A stretch of DNA of 14,793 nt from contig PUPA01000161.1 of the NCBI GenBank assembly GCA_003552885.1, forward strand, positions 1 through 14,793. Reading direction: 5' to 3'. The DNA is from Natrialbaceae archaeon (GTDB lineage: Archaea; Halobacteriota; Halobacteria; Halobacteriales; Natrialbaceae). The translations under genes were made by a program, and so were the position numbers. Under the pieces are notes generated by a model. The model made no database searches and was not told the origin of the DNA. It worked only from the letters and a program-made list of their open reading frames with translations. Shown here one piece after another: positions 1-5,920 of the stretch (within the stretch, counting starts at the first letter, position 1; the number at the start of each line of letters is the position of its first letter).

Positions 1-97
1 CCAGCGGATCCTCCACCCCAGTCCCCAACCCAGCGGATCCTCCACCCCAGTCCCCAACCCAGCGGATCCTCCACCCCAGTCCCCAACCCAGCGGATC
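1..97. repeat. 29-bp tandem repeat array, at least 3.3 copies
   Basis: Units start at 1, 30 and 59 and are identical; a fourth starts at 88 and stops after 10 bases (CCAGCGGATC). The period is 29 bp, so the array is not an in-frame coding repeat. The last partial unit runs into the stop codon (complement of 96-98) of the methyltransferase gene, so the array is immediately 3' of that gene. On the minus strand, the sense strand of its mRNA, each unit has three runs of three or more G within about 15 bases (GGGTTGGGGACTGGGG) plus a GGATCC palindrome. The array is cut by the window edge and may continue. Complete identity of the three units suggests recent expansion or homogenisation. There are no spacers. 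Confidence 0.95.
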
Positions 98-827
98 AAT
101 CCCACTCGATCCACTCGTGTTCCCAGCCACGGCGGCGTTCCGCCCGTCGCTGGGCGAACTCGACGTCCTCTCTCGTCGTTCGGTTGCGCTCTACCGCCCC
201 CGTCTGCTCGCCGTCTACCAGCAACGGACCGAACGAGACCGGACCGAGTGGCTCCCTCGAACCGTCGGCCCCGACGGCCAGGAGCCGCTGGCCGTGACTC
301 CCCCTGGGGAACACGAGTCGGCCGCCCGGGGCGAGTTGGTCCAGTGGCGTCGCCGGGACGGCGACGGCCGCCGCCTCGATCAGGATCCGATCGTACGGAG
401 CGTACGCCGGCAGGCCCTCGGCCCCGTCGCGCCAGTCGACGAGGACGTCGCCGTAGCCCGCCTTCGCGAGGTTCTCGCGGGCCGCAGCCACCACCGGACG
501 GGCGATCTCGACGGCGTGAACCTTCCGCTCGCCGACCAGCTCCGCGAGCACGGCCGCGGTGTAACCGACGCCCGCGCCGATTAGCAGCGTCGAGTCCCCC
601 GGTGTGGGCTCGAGCGCCTCCATCAGACGGGCGACGGTGCTCGGAGCCAACACGCGGGTGCCCAGCCGCTCGTGCTCGCGGTCGGCGTACGCCTCCGGGT
701 GGTCGTCGAGAAACAGGTGACGGGGGACCGTACACATCGCCGCGGCGACCGCTTCGTCCTCGAGGGCCGCCCGTGACTCGTGTTCGAGCCCCTCGACCAT
801 GTCCTCGCGCAGTACCGCGGTGTCCAT
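96..827 (-). CDS. pcm: PIMT-like SAM-dependent methyltransferase (protein-L-isoaspartate O-methyltransferase family, divergent)
   Basis: This 243-residue protein has the fold of protein-L-isoaspartate methyltransferase, which uses S-adenosylmethionine to start repair of isoaspartyl residues in damaged cytoplasmic proteins. Visible signatures are VPRHLF (34-39), the SAM-binding glycine loop LLIGAGVGYTAAVLA (81-95), an acidic residue after the next strand (AVEIAR, E107), RDG (133-135) and LAPGGRLVFPRG (165-176). The substrate-side motif usual in the family, G-x-G-Q-T-I-S-x-P, is missing; the segment reads LGTRVLAPSTVA (55-66), about two residues shorter and without the Gln-Thr-Ile-Ser. The acidic residue usual in the glycine loop is Leu82. 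The C-terminal tail (about 210-243) is Arg/Glu-rich and ends WEHEWIEWD. ATG at 827 is chosen because an AT-rich box lies 21-31 bases upstream; Met10 is an alternative. The fold assignment is firm. Isoaspartyl repair activity is only inferred, and another methylation target is possible. Confidence 0.85.
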   Translation of the reverse strand: MDTAVLREDMVEGLEHESRAALEDEAVAAAMCTVPRHLFLDDHPEAYADREHERLGTRVLAPSTVARLMEALEPTPGDSTLLIGAGVGYTAAVLAELVGERKVHAVEIARPVVAAARENLAKAGYGDVLVDWRDGAEGLPAYAPYDRILIEAAAVAVPATPLDQLAPGGRLVFPRGSHGQRLLAVGADGSREPLGPVSFGPLLVDGEQTGAVERNRTTREDVEFAQRRAERRRGWEHEWIEWD

Positions 828-847
828 ACGGAGGCTACCGCACCGAC

Positions 848-858
848 GATAATCAATA
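848..858 (-). promoter_or_regulatory. Putative TATA box of the PIMT-like gene
   Basis: On the minus strand the stretch around 858-848 reads TATTGATTATC, 21-31 bases before the ATG at 827. That is the expected distance for a haloarchaeal TATA box driving a leaderless transcript. It lies in the 46-bp gap after the NOG1-like gene, so the methyltransferase may also be reached by read-through from that gene. Confidence 0.45.
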
Positions 859-873
859 CCGCGCCCGGGTCGT

Positions 874-1872
874 CTACCCCTCGAACGGCAGCTCCGGCTC
901 GTGGCCGATCGCCTCGACTGCCGACCCGAGGACGGCCTCGACGTTCTCGCCGGTCTCGACGCTCATCGCGTGGTCGACGTCGAGCCCACAGCCGTCCCGA
1001 CGGTCGAGCTTGTTCGCGACGACGAGCGTCGGGACGCCGTCGAACCGCGTCTCGATCGCCTCCCGGAGTTCGAGCTGTGCCTCGAGCGGGTAGCCACACT
1101 CCTCGCTCGGATCGAGGACGACGAGCACGCAGTCGGCCAGGTGTTCGAGCGCGCTGATCGCCTGGGACTCGATCTCGTTTCGCTCCGCGGGCGGCCGGTC
1201 GAGCAGCCCCGGAGTGTCGACGATCTGGTGGCGGACGTGGTCCCGCTCGAAGTGGCCCACGCCGATCCCGCGCGTCGTGAACGGGTAGGAGGCCGTCTCT
1301 CCACGGGCGCGCGTGACGGCGTTGACGAACGACGACTTGCCGACGTTCGGGTAGCCGGCGACGACGATCGTCGGCACGTCGGGGTCGATCGCCGGCAGGT
1401 CACGGAGGGCGTTTCTGGCCGCGTTTATTCCGAGCAGCTCCTCTTCGACCTGCTCGACGACGTCGGCGAGCCGGGCGAACGCCTGTTTGCGGTGTTTTCG
1501 GGCCGTCTCGACGTCGGTCTTTCTGAGTTTGGGCTGGTACTCGCCGTTTATCTCCCGGGCTTTCCGGCTCGCCCACATCACCTCGGAGAGCGCCCGCCGG
1601 AGCCCGTCGACGCCCGCCGGCCCCGCCGAGGACTCCGCTCCGAGGATGGCGTCGGCCAGCTCGTAGTAGAACGGGTGGACGTCCCGCTCGAAGTCCGGCC
1701 AGGCGGTGACGACGTTCTCTAAGTTGTCAGAGACGATGTTCGACGCCGTCTGGAGCATCGACTGCTGGGCCTCGAGGCCCCCCTTGGCCCGGCCGGCCCG
1801 CGCCGCCCGCGAGAACGCCTTGTCGATCAGCTCCTCCGACGTGGGCGTCGTCGGGAGCTCCTCGAAAATCAT
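874..1872 (-). CDS. NOG1-like GTPase (OBG-HflX/TRAFAC class)
   Basis: A 332-residue GTPase with an N-terminal helical region (about 1-160, resembling the NOG1 N-terminal domain) followed by a complete G domain. The motifs in order are G1 GYPNVGKSS (173-181), G2 PFTT (197-200), G3 DTPG (219-222), G4 NKLD (287-290) and a G5-like SVETGEN (304-310). The protein ends soon after G5 and lacks the long C-terminal region of eukaryotic NOG1, as in archaeal short forms. NOG1 relatives act in maturation of the large ribosomal subunit, so a role in ribosome assembly is inferred from the family. The ATG at 1872 is supported by CTTTTATG 23-30 bases upstream, which suggests a leaderless mRNA. The methyltransferase gene follows 46 bp downstream on the same strand. 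Confidence 0.92.
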   Translation of the reverse strand: MIFEELPTTPTSEELIDKAFSRAARAGRAKGGLEAQQSMLQTASNIVSDNLENVVTAWPDFERDVHPFYYELADAILGAESSAGPAGVDGLRRALSEVMWASRKAREINGEYQPKLRKTDVETARKHRKQAFARLADVVEQVEEELLGINAARNALRDLPAIDPDVPTIVVAGYPNVGKSSFVNAVTRARGETASYPFTTRGIGVGHFERDHVRHQIVDTPGLLDRPPAERNEIESQAISALEHLADCVLVVLDPSEECGYPLEAQLELREAIETRFDGVPTLVVANKLDRRDGCGLDVDHAMSVETGENVEAVLGSAVEAIGHEPELPFEG

Positions 1873-1894
1873 AGCCGCCGGTACGGGGCCGAGT

Positions 1895-1902
1895 CATAAA
1901 AG
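1895..1902 (-). promoter_or_regulatory. TATA box of the NOG1-like gene
   Basis: CTTTTATG on the minus strand (1902-1895) lies 23-30 bases before the ATG at 1872, in otherwise GC-rich DNA. Position and composition fit a haloarchaeal TATA box with transcription starting at or near the start codon. The 37-bp repeat array ends about 40 bp further upstream. Confidence 0.7.
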
Positions 1903-1942
1903 GGCGTCCGTCCGGCTCGCTCGTCGGAAATGTCTTCTACGC

Positions 1943-2030
1943 CCCGACCGTGGCGGACCGTCGACCGTCCCCGATCAGTCCCGACCGTGGCGGACCGTCG
2001 ACCGTCCTCGATCAGTCCCGACCGTGGCGG
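1943..2030. repeat. 37-bp tandem repeat overlapping the 3' end of the HerA-like gene
   Basis: Copy A covers 1943-1979, copy B 1980-2016, and a partial copy of 14 bases 2017-2030. Copies A and B differ at one base (C at 1971, T at 2008). The partial copy and part of copy B lie in the coding end of the HerA-like gene, supplying its last residues (RHGRD) and its TGA stop (complement of 2012-2014); copy A carries a second copy of that stop. Each full unit contains GACCGT three times and a 16-bp near-palindrome. The array fills most of the gap between the HerA-like stop and the NOG1-like promoter. Confidence 0.95.
1955..2007. promoter_or_regulatory. Two 16-bp imperfect palindromes spaced 37 bp apart
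   Basis: GGACCGTCGACCGTCC occurs at 1955-1970 and again at 1992-2007. Each matches its own reverse complement at 14 of 16 positions, the exception being one symmetric mismatched pair, and each is centred on GTCGAC. The sites begin 5 bases past the HerA-like stop and end about 53 bases upstream of the NOG1-like TATA box. They could be operator-like protein sites, RNA hairpins in the 3' untranslated region of the HerA-like mRNA, or by-products of repeat expansion. No T-rich tract follows, so a classical terminator is not supported. Confidence 0.4.
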
Positions 2031-3880
2031 GTCAGACAGGTCGGGAGGCCGATCAGCTCGACGGGTTCTGAGTTGTCCGGCGAGTAGACGACCATCTGGC
2101 CTTTCTCCATGTAGGGAACCTTCGACTCGAGGGTCGTGGGGATGTTGACGCTCTTGATGGCGTCCTCGTCGCCCAGGTTGAGCACGACCGTGGTGTTGAT
2201 TTGCTTGAAGACGGCGTCGTGGATGTCCTGGGGGTCCTGGGTGATCAGAAAGAGCCCGAGCCGTTCTTTCCGGCCCTGTTTTGCCGCCTCGGTGAACTTC
2301 CCGATCACCTTCCGGGCCTGGACGCTGTCGGCGTCGGTGAGGAAGTTGTGTGCCTCGTCCATGCCGACGATCAGCGGGGTCTCTTTGATCCGGTCGTAGT
2401 CGGGATCGTTCGAGAGTTTCTGGTCGATGAGCAGCGAGGAAAGCGCCAGCACGACGGCTTCGGTCGCCCGCGAGTCGTTGACGTGGTAGGTCGGAACGAC
2501 GCTGAGCCCGCCGGGTCTCACGAGCTCGCTCACCAGGTCCGTGATCGGCCGGGCGTCCCGGTCGAAGACGTGGTCGAACCCGAGCACCCGCCGGCGGACG
2601 GCGTCGTAGGTCGCCTCGTGGACCCGGCCGGACTCGTCCAGTTCCTCGCGCAAGGCAGGGTCGTCGAGGAAGGTGGTGAACGCCTCGTAGCTGCCTCCGG
2701 AGCCGTGGCGGCGACGGAACTCCGGTAGGAGGACGCGAACGAGCGCGCCGTACTGGTTGTCGTTCAGCCCGCTGCCCGCGACGAGCCACGGATCGTCGTG
2801 GACCATCGAGAACGGGATGGTGAACTCGACCTGTCTCGCCCCGTGGTGGCCTCCGGAGTACGTCGCCGAGCCGACCTTCGGGACGAAGGCGACGGTGTCC
2901 TCGTGTCCCCCGTGGACGATCCCCTCTCGGTCGAGCCGACGGGCGAACTCGGCGGTCATCTCGGGGTTGTCGTCGTGCATCTGGGCGTACTCGTCCTGGG
3001 GATCGAACTGGACGACCGCCGGACGGACGTTCGGGCGGTCGGCCATCGGATACGTCCGGTCGCCCAGGTACTGTCTGAGGACGTTCTTCGCGGCGTGGGT
3101 CTTCCCGGAACCCGTCCCGCCGGCGACCAGGGTGTGTCGGAACACCAGCGGATCGCCCGACTCGTAGTCGTCTTTCAGCCGGTAGTCGATCGTCGGCGGG
3201 CTGGCTGCCGTCCGTACCTTCTCGCCGCCGACCGAGAGGTGCCCGAGGAAGACGCCCTCCTCGGGGATCTTCAGCCCCGTCTTGATCTCGGTGACGTCGG
3301 CCGCCTCGCGGACGACCGTCCCCGGCTTCGGCACCCGGTCGGTCATCCGTCGGCGGAGCTCCTCGCCGTCGCGGTAGACGACCGCGACCGGCTCGAGGTC
3401 GGCGACGAACTTGTAGTCGGCCTCGTCGAACTCCTCCCGGCGCATCGCCCGCCTGGCGTGGATCTCCGTCGCGTCGTCGGTGTGGTACTGCTGGGCGTAC
3501 TCGAGCCCCGAGATCCGACAGAAAAGCGTCTCGCCGTCGGGGTACGGTGCGAGCAGGTACGTGCCGATCCGGACCGACGACCGGTTGCCGCGGGTGACGT
3601 ACGCCCGCAGGGCCGTCCCATCCTCGTCCTCGGCGATCTTGAGCCCACGCGAGACACAGATCGTCCCCATCCCGCGGTCCTCGCCCGTGGGTTCGACCGG
3701 TGCCCGCTCGAACCCCTCCCTCCCGGCCCGGCCGCGGTCTCCGTCGGTGTCGGTTCGGTCGGCGTCTCCGACGGTCCGTCCGGGATCTCCACCGGAGCCG
3801 GCCCGCCCAGCGGTCCCGTCCGGCTCGTCCGGTCCCCCATCGTCCGCGGAGAACTCCTCGAAGTCGCCCAGGTCGGTCAT
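2012..3880 (-). CDS. HerA/VirB4-type hexameric ATPase (DUF87), DNA translocase/helicase-like
   Basis: A 622-residue ATPase of the HerA-FtsK superfamily. Residues 1-70 are low-complexity Asp/Gly/Arg-rich and probably disordered. Residues about 71-135 look like the N-terminal beta-barrel (HAS-barrel) of HerA proteins. The RecA-like core has Walker A GGTGSGKT (254-261), an ARPAVVQFDPQDEY-like strand after it, and Walker B LIVGMDEAH (503-511), followed by LFLITQDPQD, a sensor-like strand. HerA proteins pump or unwind DNA in double-strand break end resection, usually with the nuclease NurA. No nurA, mre11 or rad50 lies in this window, so repair is inferred from the family only. The start at 3880 is supported by GTTTTACC 22-29 bases upstream; Met71 is an internal alternative. 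The last codons and stop lie in the 37-bp repeat. Confidence 0.88.
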   Translation of the reverse strand: MTDLGDFEEFSADDGGPDEPDGTAGRAGSGGDPGRTVGDADRTDTDGDRGRAGREGFERAPVEPTGEDRGMGTICVSRGLKIAEDEDGTALRAYVTRGNRSSVRIGTYLLAPYPDGETLFCRISGLEYAQQYHTDDATEIHARRAMRREEFDEADYKFVADLEPVAVVYRDGEELRRRMTDRVPKPGTVVREAADVTEIKTGLKIPEEGVFLGHLSVGGEKVRTAASPPTIDYRLKDDYESGDPLVFRHTLVAGGTGSGKTHAAKNVLRQYLGDRTYPMADRPNVRPAVVQFDPQDEYAQMHDDNPEMTAEFARRLDREGIVHGGHEDTVAFVPKVGSATYSGGHHGARQVEFTIPFSMVHDDPWLVAGSGLNDNQYGALVRVLLPEFRRRHGSGGSYEAFTTFLDDPALREELDESGRVHEATYDAVRRRVLGFDHVFDRDARPITDLVSELVRPGGLSVVPTYHVNDSRATEAVVLALSSLLIDQKLSNDPDYDRIKETPLIVGMDEAHNFLTDADSVQARKVIGKFTEAAKQGRKERLGLFLITQDPQDIHDAVFKQINTTVVLNLGDEDAIKSVNIPTTLESKVPYMEKGQMVVYSPDNSEPVELIGLPTCLTRHGRD

Positions 3881-3901
3881 ACCGATCCATCCGGGCCGAT
3901 G

Positions 3902-3909
3902 GTAAAACG
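3902..3909 (-). promoter_or_regulatory. TATA box of the HerA-like gene
   Basis: CGTTTTAC on the minus strand (3909-3902) lies 22-29 bases before the ATG at 3880. It sits in the 43-bp gap after the SWIM gene and implies an independent, leaderless promoter despite the close spacing. Confidence 0.65.
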
Positions 3910-3923
3910 CGTTTCCCTCCCGC

Positions 3924-4553
3924 TCAGGGGGTCCCGATCCGCCGGAGACGCGTCCGCGGGAAGAGATACGTCCGGAGCGACGCGGGGACGGTGCCGTTCG
4001 GGGCGACTCGCGCGTGGGGGTAGATGGCGGCCACGACGGGAACGTCGGGCCCGTAGCGGCCGTTGGTCGGGTACTCCGCGACCGTACAGTCGGCCGACGG
4101 GATGTGGACGTGATCAGCCCGGAGCTCCGAGACGCCGACGACGATCACCTCGGTGCCGGTCTCCCGGTCACGGGCGCGGTCGCCCGGGGAGAGCTCGTGG
4201 TCGGGACAGTACGTCGGCCCCGGAGCGTCCTCGTCGACGAAGACGGACGTCTCACAGTCACGACAGTCGCGGACGACCGCCCCGGGCGGGGGGACCCGAC
4301 CCTCGGTGATCTCGATGGCCACCCGGCGGACGTGTTTACACCGGGCCCCACGGAAGCGGTGGTCCGGACAGCCACACCGGCCGGCCTCGAGGTCGACGAG
4401 GTACCGATCCCCGCTCGCGGCGTCGACCGCGTAGCGGCCGTCGCCGACGGCGAGGACGGACATCGGTTCGGTTCGCGCCCGGCGCGACCGCTCCTCGAGG
4501 CGGCCGTCGGGCGGGGTCCACAGCGGCTCGTTCGGTGACGCTCGTGTGCTCAT
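3924..4553 (-). CDS. SWIM zinc-finger protein with second zinc ribbon
   Basis: A 209-residue protein with two likely metal sites. The SWIM motif C-x-C-x9-C-x-H is at C60, C62, C72 and H74 (CGCPDHRFRGARCKH), and a ribbon-like CxxC...CxxH set follows at C97, C100, C116 and H119. SWIM domains bind nucleic acids or proteins and occur in recombination- and transcription-linked proteins. The C-terminal part (about 120-209) is a small beta-rich region ending FPRTRLRRIGTP. The frame is open back to 4622, but I prefer ATG at 4553 (MSTRASPNEPLWTPPDGRL): the conserved-looking part begins just after it, and the extension is Ser/Pro-rich with no sign of conservation. The gene lies 43 bp upstream of the HerA-like gene on the same strand, and a DNA-related partnership is possible but unproven. 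No clear TATA box was found before 4553. Confidence 0.85.
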   Translation of the reverse strand: MSTRASPNEPLWTPPDGRLEERSRRARTEPMSVLAVGDGRYAVDAASGDRYLVDLEAGRCGCPDHRFRGARCKHVRRVAIEITEGRVPPPGAVVRDCRDCETSVFVDEDAPGPTYCPDHELSPGDRARDRETGTEVIVVGVSELRADHVHIPSADCTVAEYPTNGRYGPDVPVVAAIYPHARVAPNGTVPASLRTYLFPRTRLRRIGTP

Positions 4554-4699
4554 GGGGTGCGTCGCTGGAGGGGCGTTCGTCGGGCTACTCGAACGCGTTA
4601 GGGGCTCGAAGCTGGTAAGCATCTCGGCGATGGGAGCGGGTCCGCGTTCGGATCGGAGAGTCCGCGGGACGGTCGTCCCGCCGGCCGACGGGGGACGCG

Positions 4700-4706
4700 T
4701 TTATTT
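4700..4706 (+). promoter_or_regulatory. TATA box of the rhodanese gene
   Basis: TTTATTT at 4700-4706 begins 33 bases before the ATG at 4733 in a GC-rich context, implying a leader of only a few bases. The 179-bp divergent gap (4554-4732) between the SWIM and rhodanese genes holds no other element I could recognise. Confidence 0.6.
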
Positions 4707-4732
4707 CCCCGCGAACGCAAACGTCGACACCG

Positions 4733-5092
4733 ATGGACGACGAGATCACCCCGGCCGAGGTCCGCGAGCTCCTCGAGGCCGACGAGGACGTCCGGATCGT
4801 CGACATCCGGGACGAAGAGAGCTTCGCACACGGCCGGATCCCCGGCAGCGAGAACCTGCCGTTCGACCGACTCCCCGCGCGGGTGACCGAACTCGACGGC
4901 GCCGACCGGATCGTGGCCGTCTGCCCCCACGGCATCGCGAGCGTCCAGGCCGCACGGCTGATCGCTTCCTACGAGGGCGCCGCCGACGCCCGCGTCGAGA
5001 GCATGGCCGGCGGCCTAGAGGAGTGGGCCGAGGAGTACGAGCTCGAGGCCGACGCCGGGCCCGACGCGGGCCTCGAGGACGCCCCGTTCTGA
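4733..5092 (+). CDS. Rhodanese-like sulfurtransferase domain protein
   Basis: A single rhodanese domain of 119 residues. It starts with the usual ITPAEVRELL helix (5-14), then VRIVDIRDEESFAHGRIPGSENLPF (20-44), where Asp24 and Arg26 begin the CH2A-type segment and HGRIPGS follows. The active-site loop is CPHGIAS (64-70), with Cys64 as the probable persulfide carrier, and the domain closes with MAGGLEEWAEEY. The loop lacks the arginine of the classical CxxGxR form, which may alter substrate or anion binding. The C-terminal tail is acidic (about 100-119). Family members move sulfane sulfur in the cytoplasm, for example in thiolation or cyanide detoxification; the partner here is unknown. A TATA box at 4700-4706 supports the start, and a methyltransferase gene follows 133 bp downstream. 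Confidence 0.9.
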   Translation: MDDEITPAEVRELLEADEDVRIVDIRDEESFAHGRIPGSENLPFDRLPARVTELDGADRIVAVCPHGIASVQAARLIASYEGAADARVESMAGGLEEWAEEYELEADAGPDAGLEDAPF

Positions 5093-5120
5093 GCGGGTCG
5101 ACGCGGAGCCCGTGACCCGA

Positions 5121-5188
5121 ATCGCCGCCGGGACTCGACAACCCGAAGCGTAGCCGTGGCTCCACAGATCGGATCGCCGCCGGGACTC
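5121..5188. repeat. 16-bp direct repeat pair upstream of the methyltransferase gene
   Basis: ATCGCCGCCGGGACTC occurs exactly at 5121-5136 and 5173-5188, 52 bases apart. The match extends to 19 bases with one mismatch on the left side (CGA/CGG). Both copies are in the gap between the rhodanese stop and the methyltransferase start. They could be remnants of a tandem duplication or paired binding sites. Confidence 0.6.
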
Positions 5189-5225
5189 CGTGAGCCTCAA
5201 GACGGTGGCGCCCGTCCCGCCGGGC

Positions 5226-5873
5226 GTGAGCGACGACCGCGAGCGCTGGAACGAGAAGTACGCCGACGCCGACTTCACGCTTCCCGAGGAGCCGATCCCC
5301 GAACTCGAGCGGCGGATCGGGACGCTGCCCGAGGGACGCGCCCTCGACGTGGCGACGGGGGACGGCCGGAACGCGATCTTCCTCGCCGAGTGTGGCTACG
5401 ACGTCGACGCGATCGACGTCGCCGACGCGGCCCTCGAGCGGGCGGCCGAGCGCGCCGACCGGCGCGGCGTCGAGGTGAACTGGATCCGGGCGGACGTCGA
5501 GGAACACACCTTCGAGCGGGAGGCCTACGATCTGGTGACGGTGTCGTTTTTCGCCGCCCTCGGGCTCCTCCCGGAGCTGAAGGAGGCGCTCGCCCCCGGC
5601 GGCGTCCTCGTCTACGAACACCACCTCAGATCGAGCGAGCGAGCCGAGGTCGGTCCCTCGAGCGATCGGTACCGGTTCCGGTCGAACGATCTGTTGCGAG
5701 CCTGTCTCGACCTCACCGTCATGTACTACGAGGAGCGACGGCGGTCGGTCATCGGCGGCGACGCCGCCGTGGCGACGGTCGTCGCCCGCAACTCCGCCGG
5801 CGGCACCCAGTCGTATCCGCGGCTGGAACGGGTGGGATCGACCGACGGAACTCCGGATGAGGAGTCGCCGTGA
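5226..5873 (+). CDS. Class I SAM-dependent methyltransferase (TehB/UbiE-like)
   Basis: A 215-residue methyltransferase. The SAM-binding motif I is ALDVATGDGRNAIFLA (39-54), with the ribose-binding acidic residue in DAIDVA (D64). An acidic motif III-like IRAD (87-90) follows, then YDLVTVSFF (101-109) and ALAPGGVLVYEHH (121-133), the motif after strand 5. The substrate is not identifiable; the family includes small-molecule and tellurite-resistance-type methyltransferases. The frame is open from a GTG at 5190, but I choose GTG at 5226 because MSDDRERWNEKYADADF has the typical N-terminal helix of this family, while the 12 codons before it are Pro/Val-rich and unlike it. A GC-rich hairpin (stem 5209-5214 with 5221-5226) abuts the chosen start. 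No good TATA box was seen, so co-transcription with the rhodanese gene is possible. Confidence 0.85.
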   Translation: MSDDRERWNEKYADADFTLPEEPIPELERRIGTLPEGRALDVATGDGRNAIFLAECGYDVDAIDVADAALERAAERADRRGVEVNWIRADVEEHTFEREAYDLVTVSFFAALGLLPELKEALAPGGVLVYEHHLRSSERAEVGPSSDRYRFRSNDLLRACLDLTVMYYEERRRSVIGGDAAVATVVARNSAGGTQSYPRLERVGSTDGTPDEESP

Positions 5874-5888
5874 CGGCGGCGGACCGAG

Positions 5889-5896
5889 ACTTTTTC
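5889..5896 (+). promoter_or_regulatory. T-rich element before the PH-domain operon (TATA box and/or terminator of the gene before)
   Basis: ACTTTTTC at 5889-5896 lies 25-32 bases before the ATG at 5921, as expected for a promoter. It is also 16 bases after the methyltransferase stop, and the run of five T could stop that transcript, since archaeal termination uses T-tracts. The two roles cannot be separated from sequence. Confidence 0.45.
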
Positions 5897-5920
5897 CTTC
5901 GCTGCTGAGACAGAACGAGT

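Noticed and set aside
1..97. 29-bp repeats as the end of a CRISPR array
   Set aside because: The unit length is in the CRISPR range, but the copies are directly contiguous with no spacers and no cas gene is nearby.
1869..3890. Open frame of 673 codons on the minus strand
   Set aside because: It overlaps the HerA-like gene in another frame, is an Arg/Pro/Gly-rich product typical of shadow frames in high-GC DNA, and has no recognisable domain.
2798..4309. Open frame of 503 codons on the plus strand, antisense to the HerA-like and SWIM genes
   Set aside because: It mirrors two genes with clear domains, and its Val/Asp/Arg-rich product is typical of antisense frames in GC-rich haloarchaea.
4554..4622. 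N-terminal extension of the SWIM protein
   Set aside because: The 23 extra codons are Ser/Pro-rich, precede the likely conserved ATG at 4553 and have no promoter support.
96..5873. Defence or mobile-island interpretation of the HerA-like ATPase plus methyltransferases
   Set aside because: HerA-like ATPases occur in some antiviral systems, but here there is no nuclease, Sir2 or integrase partner, and neighbours are core genes with similar composition.
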